Positions 11,427-21,443 of a stretch of DNA of 64,000 nucleotides are shown piece by piece (within the stretch, counting starts at the first letter, position 1; each line of letters starts with the position of its first letter). This DNA is from Anniella stebbinsi. Lineage: Eukaryota > Chordata > Lepidosauria > Squamata > Anniellidae. The DNA lies in NCBI GenBank assembly GCA_029215795.1, contig JARDYH010000007.1:62612763-62676762 (forward strand), read 5' to 3'. A model generated the notes under the pieces. It did not search any database. It saw only the letters and a program-made list of their open reading frames with translations, and had not been told where the DNA came from. The translations under genes and the position numbers were made by a program.

Positions 11427-12159
11427 CTAGCGGTACTTGGAGATCAGGACCTTGCCCACGCGAGTCAGGAGCTTGTCCAGGGAGACCAGCGTGTCGGCCT
11501 TGAGGATGCCATCGTGGTGAGCCGCGATGGTCACCAGGATGCAGTGGCGCAGCTTCTGCGGAGAGAGGAGGGGGCGTGAGGGACGGGAGGGAGGACCCCC
11601 GACCCATCCCACGGGGAGGGCGGCCGCAGGGGGGCCGAGGGGCAGAGCCGGCGCCAGGAGCCCGCAGCGCCTGGGCCGGGGGGGTGGCCGGGGGGCGGCT
11701 GACCTCGAAGTTTTGGGGGTCCACGCGCAGCTCGTGGGCGTGCTTGTCGCTGAGCTTGGAGAGTGTGCCGGCGATGTTGTCCAGGTTGTTGACGGCCTGC
11801 GTGAGCGCGTTGATCACCTTCTTGCCGTGCGCCTTTATGTCGCCGGAGCCGGGGGACAAGTCGAAGTGGGAGAAGTAGGTCTTGGTGCTGGAGTGGGCCG
11901 CGAACATCCTGCGTGGGGTGAGGGAGAGAGAGGGCGAGCAGCGGTCAGGCGCGCCCCTTCCAGGCCAGGGCAGAGCAGGGGTCCCCCCTCCCCCGAGCCT
12001 CGGGACAGGGGTGGGCTGGGAGGGTGCCGGGCCCGACCCCACGGCGGCGGCGGCGCGGGCTTACCTATCCAGCGCCTCGGCGCCGATCGTGTCGCCGTGG
12101 CTCTGCACTTCGCCCCAGATGGCCTTCACGTGGACCTTGTCGTCGTCGGTCAGCACCAT
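11427..12159 (-). CDS. HBA: Adult alpha-A haemoglobin chain
   Basis: Coding exons, minus strand: 12159-12065, 11908-11704 and 11555-11427, of 95, 205 and 129 nt. These are exactly the canonical alpha-globin exon sizes; introns are 156 and 148 bp with GT-AG ends. The product is 142 aa, 141 after Met removal. Distal His58, proximal His87, Cys104 and the Tyr140-Arg141 end are all present (mature numbering). It is called alpha-A because of the H-A-H-x-L-R-V-D-P motif after the F helix, the squamate-like third exon and the position furthest from the enhancer. Unusual residues are Ser37 and Ser44 (prolines in human), Gln96 and Glu99 (Val and Lys in human), around the alpha1-beta2 contact. TATA and AATAAA signals are in place, so the gene looks functional. 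Main adult oxygen carrier of red cells, paired with a beta chain encoded elsewhere. Confidence 0.95.
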
Positions 12160-12320
12160 CTTGGCAGCTCCGAGATCTCCGGTGGTGCCGCCGGGCCCTG
12201 GGCGGCCCTTTTATGGGGGCTGGGAAGCGAGCGGTCCGCCCCCTCCCGCCCCCTCGCCTCCCACCCGGCCTTAGAGGGCGCCTCGCCCATCCCCGACGCC
12301 TCTGGGCGCCGCCTGGAGGG
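12160..12320 (-). promoter_or_regulatory. Alpha-A globin promoter
   Basis: On the gene strand a CATAAAAGG TATA box (plus 12208-12216) lies about 50 nt before the ATG. Upstream is a run of GC/CACCC-like boxes (plus 12236-12275: CCGCCCCCTCCCGCCCC, then CCTCCCACCC). I see no CCAAT box at the usual place. Confidence 0.7.
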
Positions 12321-12714
12321 GAGGGCCACCCACCGAGCCAGCAGGCTACAACAGGGAGGGGGCGCCACTCGTCCGTTGTGCCACCGCCGTGAAGTCTGTA
12401 ACAGCCGCCCCCTGCCATTGCCGGTGGGTAGGTGGCTGCGTGAACCCCACCAGCAGCAGCCAGAGGACTGGGCTCGGACTGGAGTAGCTTCGATCCCTGG
12501 TCAATGGGTGGCATTCGGCAGTCCTCATCCCCTCACCTAAGCCACCTCACAGGGCTGTTGTGAGCCTAAGCTGAGCAAAGGCTGCTCAGGGCTCTGGAAG
12601 GGTGGTAGATGATGACCCGCTGGACCATGGAGCAGATGAATTCATGGGGGAAGGGAGGGAGAAGGGGAGGGGAGATCTACCTGGTGGCACCTACCCACCT
12701 CTGTCGGACCCAAG

Positions 12715-12965
12715 ATGCTGTGGGGGTGGACCCTGCTGGATCAGACCAAATTTTGCTCCAGTCCAGCAAAATTCTGTTCCCACAGTGGCCACACTCCCTC
12801 CCATGTGCCCCAGCAACTGGTATACATAGGCACACTGCTTCTGATCCTGGAGGGAGCATATAGCCACCAGGACTAGTAGCCATTGATCCAGCCTTCTCCT
12901 CCAAGAATTTGTCCAAGCCCCTTTTCATAACTCCCGGGTCTCTAGCTCTTCCTCTGAAGAAGATC
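12715..12965 (-). mobile_element. CR1 3' tail, minus orientation (left arm of inverted pair)
   Basis: Contains reversed CR1 tail blocks: GGATCAGACC, CCCAGCAACTGGTATACATAGG, CTAGTAGCCATTGATCC and the L-D-K-F-L-E-E peptide region near 12900. It faces a second copy at 13035-13225 across a (GGA)n tract. Confidence 0.75.
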
Positions 12966-12996
12966 CCACTAGCAGCGGCTGGACGCCCAGGATACT

Positions 12997-13028
12997 GGAG
13001 GAGGAGGAGGAGGAGGAGGAGGAGGAGG
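12997..13028. repeat. (GGA)n microsatellite
   Basis: About ten GGA units between the two inverted CR1 tails; derived from the glutamate-rich E-E-E tract of the CR1 end. Confidence 0.85.
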
Positions 13029-13034
13029 CGGCTC

Positions 13035-13225
13035 TCAATGGCCCCCACTTCGGACGGCTCTAGGCTACCTCCAGTGTCAGTTGCTGGTGGTACAGGAGGT
13101 TGCAGCTGCCCTCATGTCCTGCTTGTGGGTCCCTGGTCAACAGCGGGTTGGCCAACGTGTGAACAACATGCTGGAGTGGATGGACCCTGGGTCTGATCCT
13201 ACCTCAGAGCTCTTCTTGTGTTCCT
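13035..13225 (+). mobile_element. CR1 3' tail, plus orientation (right arm of inverted pair)
   Basis: Plus-strand CR1 tail: CAGTTGCTGGTGGTACAGG, TCCTGCTTGTGGGTCCCTGG, then ATGGACCCTGGGTCTGATCC at about 13179-13198. Opposite orientation to 12715-12965. Confidence 0.75.
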
Positions 13226-13454
13226 ATGACCATGGCAGATGTACCACTTGCACTGTGAAATATATAATTGGCATTTCTCTTGCCCCCCACCTGCCCCCTC
13301 CAGCCCCCTCCCATGCCCTAAACTGCTTCTGCATTCCCAATATTTTAGAGCAAAGAAAAACAAAACAACTGTTTGCCAACCCTGATGAAAAAAGAAATTA
13401 TCTGGTCGTGTGCAGTTTGCATTTTAAACTCACTCACATCATAGCAGGTGTCTA

Positions 13455-14018
13455 GGCCTGAAAGCCAGCAAGCCATGCTTGCTCAAGGGCTTCTGGGTAG
13501 TGGCTGTCTTTGCTTCTCACAGCACAGCCTGCTAGTTTGCTGTATCGCTGCATAAGCCTCTTGCTAATTGCTGGGGAAGATGGATCAAAGAACGGCCAAA
13601 TGTAAGCAATGATCTCATATAGAGCAGGCAACTGTATGCTTTAACAAGCCCGGTGCCTTATCTATAGTGCACTAGTAACGAGCTCTGCATTCCAAGGCTG
13701 TTGTGTCAAGAAGCAAAGTCAAAGCTTCCCCATCAGTCAACTCATTCTCAAGAAGATATGCTTGTTTATGCTAGCGAAGTGTCTGATTCACCCTAGTCTT
13801 CTATGGTGAGAACATGCGCTGTGTTATTGTATCACTACAGTATAACTCTTGCATCTGTACCCAAGCAGGTGTCCAGATGGGTCGACGGCTTTGTGCAGAG
13901 ACCACGCCATTTGAGTCTACCTTTGATTGGGCACGCCTGTTAGGCTGAAAGGGCCCAATAAATCTCTAAACCTCTGGTCTCTGAGCATGTCATTTCCTTG
14001 GTAATCTTAAAGAACAAC
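13455..14018 (+). mobile_element. Candidate solo LTR of an endogenous retrovirus
   Basis: A single-copy block with an AATAAA at 13957-13962 followed by a CTCTGGTCTCTGAGC stretch of the sort found in R/U5 regions. It ends ...AAAGAACA at 14016, and 14020 begins TGGGGGCCC, which resembles a retroviral tRNA-Pro primer-binding start. No gag, pol or env follows. Target-site duplications could not be confirmed, so the exact ends are uncertain. Confidence 0.4.
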
Positions 14019-14163
14019 CTGGGGGCCCACAGCAATGACCCCCCCAGGTGTAACAGCATGGTTATGACTTGAGGGATAAAATGGCATTGCCCTGATGCTG
14101 AACACATTCAATTGGGAAGAAGCGCCACCGTCTAGTGGGAAAGGATAATATATTTTCAAAGAA

Positions 14164-14215
<52 letters not shown>
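14164..14215. repeat. (AAT)n microsatellite
   Basis: About seventeen AAT units; the longest such tract in the window. Confidence 0.95.
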
Positions 14216-14879
14216 TGAACCACATGGGCTGGCTGCCTCCACCCCCAACCTGCCTATATAAAATAAACAATTTCCCCTTTTTTCTTTTTTCTTTTTTTAA
14301 TAGGGATGTTTGCTCCATCAGCAGCTGTGGGCTGTCCCCGGGTGCTGAGGCTGGGCCACTCTGCTACTCCCTCAGCACCTCCCAGTCTTCAGAGGGGAGT
14401 GATTTGCCCACCCCCGCTGAGGCTCTTTGACCTGAGGCTCTGCCCTGGCGGCGTCACTGGGGTGCTGAGCACTTCTCTTTAAGAACCAAATCGCAGATCA
14501 TCACTAGTGGGAATGGCTTTTGGATGCCGCACTGAGAAGTCTGCGGGAGTTGAAACATGAAGGGTCAGGAACTTCCCCCATCAGTCACCCCCCCAAGCCC
14601 TGTGAGACTTATGACACCTGCCAATCTCTCTGCCACCCCATAGCTGCAATGTGCCTTATCAGAAGCACCTGGCGAGGTAGGCCAGCATCCTGTGCCAGTA
14701 TTATGCACAGGGGGGTGGACTGCGAGAAGGGGCTCCAGGCATAAAACCATTAAAAGATGACAACAGATGTGGGGGGTGGACATGGTTACATTTTGTAGAG
14801 ACGAAAAGGGGGCTGTGGCAGAGGACCCCCCCAAACGCCCCTCCCTGCACTGAAGACACTTTTCCAGGAAGTGGGGTCT

Positions 14880-15242
14880 TTTTGCATGCCACGGACAGAG
14901 GGGAGACATGATAGCACTCTTCAAGGACGGAAGGTTGTCACACAGAGGAGGGCCAGGATCTCTTCTTGATCAGCCCAGAGTGCAGGATACAGAATAATGG
15001 GCTCAAGTGACAGGAAGCCAGATTGTGGCCAGGCATCAGGAAAAACTTCCTGACTGTTAGAGCAGTACAACAATGGAACCCATGACCTAGGGAGGCGGTG
15101 GGCTCTCCCACACTAGAGGCCTTCAAGAGGCCGCTGGACAGCCATCTTTCAGGGATGCTTTGAGGTGGATTCCTGCATTGAGCAGGGGTTGGACTGGATG
15201 GCCTTAGAGGCCCCTTCCAGCTCTACTATTCTATGATTCTAT
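14880..15242 (+). mobile_element. CR1-like 3' end
   Basis: Reads as a CR1 C-terminus and tail on the plus strand: GAGGAGGGCCAGGATCTCTT, GGGCTCAAGTGACAGGAAGCC, AACTTCCTGACTGTTAGAGC, GCAGGGGTTGGACTGGATGG and a final CTATTCTATGATTCTAT. The family is shared with 18365-19260 and 40165-40430. Confidence 0.8.
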
Positions 15243-15774
15243 AACCACATGGAGGTTAGGGGAGAATGCCTCTGAGAAGCTTCAGAGCGTGCTTTACTTG
15301 CCCTCAAGGATGTGAGGCTGGCAGGGGGCTTCCAGTCAGCCAGATGCCTGGCAGGCAATGGAGCAGCTGCATGTGTCCCCTGCTTTGGAGTAGCGAGGCC
15401 AGGGGGCTCTGCGTTACCACTGCCTGCCCCTCCTCCTCCCCCATTGTGCGCCTGATCCCAGGGTGTGGAGAGAGCAGGAGCACCCGCTCCCTCCCTCTCT
15501 CCCCAGCCATCTCCTCCCCAGCCCTCCCCACATGTCTGCAACTAGTTGCACCCACAGATTCCCCAGTGTGACCCCCATCTTGATGGGAAAGTTTCACGGC
15601 CATCCCATGATCCCCTCCCACCCTAGATGGCTCCAGAAGAGACACTTTCCTGGGATGGGGGTGGGGGGCAGGGAGACAGCAGCCACTGCCTCTTTCAAGC
15701 CACCCTCATCCTCTGCTTAGGAGGGGGCAGCTGGTCAGTCTTCAGCCCCGTCCCTGCCAGGGGCAGGGGACCAA

Positions 15775-16140
15775 ATTGGCCACCAATTTCAATGGCTTTA
15801 AAATGGGGTTAGATAAATCCCTGGAGGAGAAGAAGGCTCTCAATGGCTACTAGTCCTCTGTATCAGACTAGTATCAGGGGCAGATACTGCTCTCTTCCAG
15901 CAGGCCTATCCGGATGAATTTTAAGATGTTTTAATGATGTATTTTCTCTTGTTTTTTTTTTTAAATTTAACTTTGTGATTCTTGTATTTTGCATTGTGTT
16001 CCCCGCCTCGATCCGAAGGGAGAGGCGGGTTATAACCCCAGTTGCTGGGGAACATGGGTGGGAGGGTTGTGCTGTGACATTTGTGTCCTGCTTGTGGATT
16101 AGGGCTAGGGTTGGGGTACTTCTGATGTTCTTAAGTCCTT
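15775..16140 (+). mobile_element. CR1 3' tail split by a second LINE 3' end
   Basis: CR1 tail blocks at 15780-15900 (AATTTCAATGGCTTTAAAATG ... CTACTAGTCC) resume at 16040-16105 (CCAGTTGCTGGGGAACATGG, TCCTGCTTGTGG). Between them, 15905-16035 is the 3' end of the L2-type LINE seen at 1-420 (CCGCCTCGATCCGAAGGGAG). This is a nested insertion. Confidence 0.65.
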
Positions 16141-16496
16141 TAGGGGGGAGGGCTCTGTAGCACCCCGACTCCTTGGGAAGGATGGTCTATGGGCCTCGCG
16201 CCTGTTTTGCCTTCCAGATCCCACCCCCACCCCGCACCTTGGCTCAGCCTTTTCTCCTCCGCATGCCTTTGGCGAACAGTGGGGGGGGGGGAGAGGCATG
16301 GACGCGTGTGTGCGTGTCCTATAGAAAGAGGGGTCTAAACTCGCCCGCCTCAGCTCCACCTTGTCTTCCAGCAGCAAGGACTGGCCTCTCTCCGCAATGG
16401 GGAGTGGTCTTGAACAGGGTCGCAGAGCAGTGGAGAAGGGGCTAATTCTCCACCTTTGCATTCCTCCCCCTTCCCTCCCCCTTTACTGTAAAATTC

Positions 16497-16514
16497 ACAC
16501 ACACACACACACAC
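16497..16514. repeat. (CA)n microsatellite
   Basis: Nine CA dinucleotides, about 0.38 kb downstream of the alpha-D stop. Confidence 0.85.
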
Positions 16515-16769
16515 GTTCTGGGTCTGATCCCAATGTGGGAAGAGACCCCTCCTGGGTCGCCCCCTCCCCTGAGCCCTGACTGAGGAGTCCATCTTCTCTC
16601 CCCCCCCCAGCCCAGGAGAGGTTGCAGAGCCTCTCTTTCCCTTGCAGCTGTGCCCCCCCCCGGCTTACCCCGAGCCCTTCCCTGCTATCGCCCAGCAAGG
16701 GGACCCCTTCCCTCCCGCCCACCCAAGACAGACGAGGCAGGCAGGCGAGACAGGCAGCAGTTCAGGGAC

Positions 16770-16775
16770 TTTATT
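16770..16775 (-). terminator. Alpha-D globin polyadenylation signal
   Basis: TTTATT on the plus strand is AATAAA on the gene strand, about 117 nt after the stop codon. Confidence 0.85.
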
Positions 16776-16891
16776 GTGGGGTGACACACAGCAGAAGAGG
16801 GCCAAGAGTCAAACGGCCCTGACGGGGCTGCAGCTCCGCGGTGGGGGCCGGAGGGAGCTCCGCACCAGCAGCAGCCCGTGGAGGCGGGGGC

Positions 16892-17599
16892 TCATCTGTA
16901 GTGCTCGGTCAGGACTTCGGCCACCAAGGCTAAGAACTTGTCCCAGGCCAGGTACACGGAGGCAGTGTAGTCGGCCCCCAGGTGAGAGGCCAGCACCACG
17001 TGGAAGCACTTGCCCAGCTTCTGCGAGGGAGAAAAGAGGGAGGACCGTGGTCAGTGGGGGGGAGGGGGAAGCGCCCCTGTAGGGCTGGGAAAGGGGGCCC
17101 AGCGGAAGGAGGGTCCCAGCCCCCCGCCCCCACCCCGCCTGCAGCGGGGCAGGGCCCCGTCCGCCCCGTCGGCCTTGCCTTGAAGTTGACAGGGTCCACG
17201 CGCAGGTTGTAGGCGTGCATGTCGCCGAGGTCGACCAGGGTGTCGTGGACGTTGTCCAGGTGCTTGAGGGCGCTGTCTAGCGCCTTTCCCACCTTCTGGC
17301 CGTGGTGGCGGATGTCGCTGGAGCCGGGGCTCAGGTCCATGTGCGAGAAATAGACCTTGGTCTCCGGGAACACCTTGAGCATCCTGCGGGGAAGGAGGGG
17401 GGAGGGAAGGAAGGGGGTCCGTCAGAGAGAGAAAGTGGGGATGGGGAGAGGATGGACCCGCGCGCCCCCTCCGCCAGCCGCCCCCTCCCAGCCACCTGGC
17501 TCACCTGTTCACTGCGAAAGCGCCGATGTCGTTGGCGACGGGGGCCAGCTTGCCCCAGGTGGCCTGGAGATGCTTGCGGTCTTCGGCGGACAGCACCAT
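16892..17599 (-). CDS. HBAD: Alpha-D haemoglobin chain
   Basis: Coding exons, minus strand: 17599-17505, 17383-17179 and 17020-16892 (95, 205 and 129 nt); introns 121 and 158 bp; 142 aa with Met. The motif [14 protein letters not shown] after the F helix is diagnostic for alpha-D (called mu/HBM in mammals). Distal His58, proximal His87, Cys104 and terminal Tyr-Arg are kept. The second intron begins GC, not GT (AAG|GCAAGG, plus 17173-17181), and no GT alternative would keep the 205-nt exon; the rest of the donor is a strong match to U1. Position 103 is Lys instead of the usual His. The product is the minor adult/embryonic alpha chain of reptile and bird red cells. It is nearest to NPRL3, in the order enhancer, alpha-D, alpha-A. 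Confidence 0.94.
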
Positions 17600-17735
17600 G
17601 GTGGCGAGAGAGGGAGCGAGGAGCGAGGTCCGTGGGTCTCGGCAGGTGGAGGGGCTCGGAGCTGCGAGCCGCGCTGGGGGCTGCCGCTTTTATAGCCGTG
17701 GCCGCGGCCCGTCCCTCTGATCTTATCGCCAGCGG
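17600..17735 (-). promoter_or_regulatory. Alpha-D globin promoter
   Basis: Gene-strand TATAAAA (plus 17688-17694) lies about 90 nt before the ATG, with a GATAAG motif (plus 17722-17727) about 30 bp further upstream, a plausible GATA-1 site. Surrounding DNA is GC-rich. No CCAAT box was seen. Confidence 0.7.
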
Positions 17736-18364
17736 CGTCGAGGCCGGCAAGCTGAGGAGGGGATGGGCAAGCCCACGGGGAGAAGGCGGGCGGGTGAGGG
17801 AGGGCCTGACGTGCAAGCGCCCCCCCCCCGTTCTTCGCTCCTGCCTGGTGGGCTCGACAGCAGCACCGTCTGTCATGTCTTGCGGGTGTTGTCCCAGCTG
17901 TGGCTTCGGGACGGGGCTGCCTATTGCGCACCCACATTCAGTCATGTTCAGACGACCAAAGAGCTCTAGGGGAGGATTTCCGAGGGTCCCTCGCCGTGTC
18001 TGATAAATATCCGTATCTTGAATTGAAGCAAGACTGTGCGCTATTTCATTCCTATCTCTAGAGTTAGCTTTTATTTAGTAGTCATTTGTATATTGCTCCT
18101 GAAGAAGGAACTGGTGTCGTGTCACATGTTTGTCCTTCTGCCTGCCTGCCAAGCCAGGCAGCCCTGATCTAGTGCTGGAGCCGGAGGGAGAAATTCCATA
18201 TGTCATTCTTCCCTGGGAAGTTCTCCTGTAAACGTCTCTTGAAGATGAGTGGGAGTTTAGCTGTACTGCACCCCAATGCAACCAGGTCACCCCTCACGTT
18301 GCCTTGTGATGAGGCTGACTCTCCTAGTGGGATGCCATCATCCTCCGCATTGGCTGGAGAAGTC

Positions 18365-19260
18365 ATAGAATCACGGAAGGGGCATCTAAGGCCATCGAGT
18401 CCAACCCTCTGCTCAATACAGGAATCTACCTTAAAGCATCCTTGACAGGTGGCTGTCCAGCTGCATCTTGAAGGCCTCTAGTGTGGGAGAGCACAGTCAG
18501 GAAGTTTTACCTGATGTCCAGCCAGAATCTGGCTTCCTGTAACTTGAGCCCATTAGTCCTGCACTCTGGAATGATCAAGAAGAGATACTGGCCCTCCTCT
18601 GTGTGACAAACTTTCAAATATTTGAAGAGTGGCATCATGTCTCCCCTCAATCTTCTCTCCTCCAGGCTAAACATGCCCAGTTCTTTCAGTCTCTCCTCAT
18701 AGGGCTTTGTTTCCAGACTCCTGATCATCCTTGTTGCCCTCCTCTGAACACTCTCCAGATTGTCTGCATTCTTCTTGAGGTGTGGTGCCCAGAACTGGAC
18801 GCAATTCTCAAGATGAGACCTAACTAGTGCCGAATAGAGGGGAACCAGGACCTCGCATGATTTGGTAGCTATACTTGCATTTGCTTTTTTTGCAGCTACA
18901 TCATACTGCTGGCTCATATTGAGCTTGTGATCTACAACAATTCCAAGATCCTTCTCCCTTGTTGTATTGCTGAGCCAAGTATCCCCCATCTTGTAACTGT
19001 GCATTTGGTTTCTTTTTCCTAGGTGCAGAACTTGGGATTTATCCCTATTAAATTGCATTCTGTTGTTTTCAGCCCAGCGCTCCAGTCTATCAAGATCACT
19101 TTGGAGTTTGTTTCTGTCTTCCAGGGTATTAGAGATCCTATCCAATTTTGTGTCATCTGTAAATTTGATAAGCATTCCCTGCACCACCTCGTCCAAGTCA
19201 TTAATAAAAGTGTTGAAGAGCACTGGGCCCAGGACTGAGCCCTATGGTACAGGAGCCTCG
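18365..19260 (-). mobile_element. CR1 LINE fragment with long open RT remnant
   Basis: Minus-strand frame 18507-19223 keeps about 238 codons of CR1 reverse transcriptase C-terminus. It contains N-T-F-I-N-D-L-D, K-F-T-D-D-T-K-L, D-L-G-I-V-V-D, L-E-N-C-V-Q-F-W-A-P and the E-E-R-R-L-R-G-D-M-M-P-L-F-K-Y motif. The 5' part is missing, so the copy cannot move itself. It occupies part of the interval where an embryonic alpha gene would be expected. Confidence 0.9.
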
Positions 19261-21443
19261 GCACATGGTTGTCAACGGTCTCCATGTTTTGAACATTCAT
19301 TCTCACATTCAGGAAGGACTTTGTATGAGGTACACCATGCATCAGGGGTTGCCCTCCAGCTGCTGAGTCAGTCCAAATGGGTCCCTGGCACATGTTCTGG
19401 TTGACTCCAATTTAGGCTCTAAAGACAAGACTTCACACTTTTTCCAAGCACAGAGACAAGGCATGGACTTGTCAGGAACAACCCTCCCCCTCCCCCACAG
19501 CCCTGTGGCATAGGAGGCCCACACAGAAGATGGAGGCAAGCAAGGCAAAAGAGCAGCAGCCCATACCAGCAGGCAGGGGGGACACATGAGGCCACCTTAC
19601 ATAGGGCCAGACCCCCAGTCCATCCCTTCAGCCCAACATTCTCTGCTTCAGACTGGCCATGGCTTTCCAGAGTGTCAGCCCACAGGCTGCTTGTGAGCCA
19701 CTTCTCGTGGGAACAGACTGCTGGGCAGGTGTACCCATCTCAGTCTGATCAAGGAAGCTGTTCTTAGCCTCTTGAACAGGGCTCTGTGCAAATTGCGATG
19801 CCAGGCCTTTTCATTGGGCAGGAAAGACTTTTAAAGATCATGGCACATCTTAGAAGAGGATGTGTGTGTCTTGGAGGCGGGAGGGGGCAGAGGAAGCCAA
19901 AAGGCCGGAAATCTCAGGTGGGGAGCAGTTAGCCAGTCTCAGCCATCCAGACACAACCACAATGCCGTGCTACAAAATGGAGGCAGGCCCGTCCCTCTTG
20001 AGCTCTAGCAGCAGCTGGCACTGGTCACGCCGCTTGAGAGGCTAAGCCCCTTTCCTTGGCCTGCCCTGGATTTTCCGCCCTCCCCCATTACTCTCTAACA
20101 ACTCAGGTCTTCACTTTGAGATGGTGAGCTTGGGCACAAAGGTGGTGGTGTTGCTCAGGTTTGGACTGTGCCTCCTAGGAGCTGGAGGAATCCCCACTGC
20201 TACCACCACTTATGCATTTCTTTGCCTGATAACCATTCATCCGTTGGGTTGCTAGAAAAAGCTGAAGCTTCCAGAGGCCTCCTCTGGCTCAAGCTAGCCT
20301 TCCGCACCCAGCTATATCCCTGGAGGGAGACACAACCCTACGGCAGCCTTATCACCCGGCTTGCAGGGGGTGGGAAGGGCGCTAGGCTCTGGGGAAGATC
20401 CGGGCTGCCCTCCCCCACCAATCTTCACCAGCAGAAGTCCCTCTGGGGCTCCTGGCTCCTTGCCTGCTGCGTTCCCTGGCTATGGCAAGGAGGAGGGCCC
20501 TTTGCCTGACACTGACGCAGGGGTGCTTTACGTGCAATGGCTCTGCTGTAGAGATGGTTTCTCGTGGAGGCAGAGGTGGCTCCAGGCGTGTTTGGAGCTA
20601 GAATCAAGTAAACGTCCTCCCAGCTGGTGCCTTGGCCACCTCTTCAGCAGCGAGGGGAGGATTCATTCACGAACAAATGTTAAAACAACACAAAATTACT
20701 TGTGCCTGTTTTGCTGGCTTCACACTGCAAATCCTTTCAAATGGCTCTGCTCCTGTTTCAGCACCAAACGCTGACAAAAGGAGGAAGAAACATGCTAGAT
20801 GGAAACTTCTCACCTGGAGGACTTTGCTGATGGGCCACACGTGGCTTCCTAGTGCAGAAGCGCAAGGGATTATGCATAGCAACATCATTCTCTGCCTGAC
20901 TTGCTTCACTTGCACATTATACCCATAATTCCCTGCACTGTCATGTGGCTTGATTGGCATACGGTCTGTGCTGTGTAACCTCATCCATCCAGATGCAGTG
21001 CATGGCGGAACTGGCCACTTAGCTGCATATTCTCTTGGACTTGGAGCTTTGCCAGTTCTGAGAACAGGCAGGACTGCAGGCCGGCCTGATCTCCACCTCT
21101 CCCATTGTCCAAGTTACATGAACGTGGGTGGGCTTGGTGGGCCCCTTCACACTCTCCTTGGGAGTGCCTGGAATGAAGGATAAATGGGGGGGACCTAGAG
21201 AGAGCAGCAGCTGGGGAGAGAGTGGCTGATACTTGTGCCAACCATTTCAACCAAAGGGTGATACATGTGACCCCCCCCCCCAATCTGGGGAGCTGAAATG
21301 CAGCCCACAGCAACAGTGCGGAATGATCACGTTCCTAAGGAGTAGCTGTGTAAATTCATTGTCCTGCTTTAAGAGTAGCAGATTCATTATGGCAGAACCT
21401 TTTATGGTGTAGAGTCAATTTCAATGGGAGCATGAGATGAATT
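19260..21443. other. Interval between alpha-D and NPRL3, no gene seen
   Basis: No globin-like coding block, tRNA or splice-bounded exon was recognised. It holds one perfect MARE/NF-E2 motif at 19361-19370. In other amniotes the embryonic alpha-E (pi/zeta) gene would sit between alpha-D and NPRL3. Confidence 0.6.
19361..19371 (+). promoter_or_regulatory. MARE / NF-E2 motif upstream of alpha-D
   Basis: TGCTGAGTCAG is a full Maf-recognition element, preceded by an overlapping CAGCTG E-box (19358-19363). It lies about 1.8 kb upstream of the alpha-D start. I found no GATA site close by, so an erythroid role is only a possibility. Confidence 0.35.

Noticed and set aside
11527..12540. Plus-strand open frame of 337 codons over alpha-A
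   Set aside because: Antisense shadow of the alpha-A exons; the minus strand has exact globin exon sizes and splice sites.
18507..19223. 238-codon minus-strand open frame as a host gene
   Set aside because: Motifs are those of CR1 reverse transcriptase, and related decayed copies occur at five or more places in the window.
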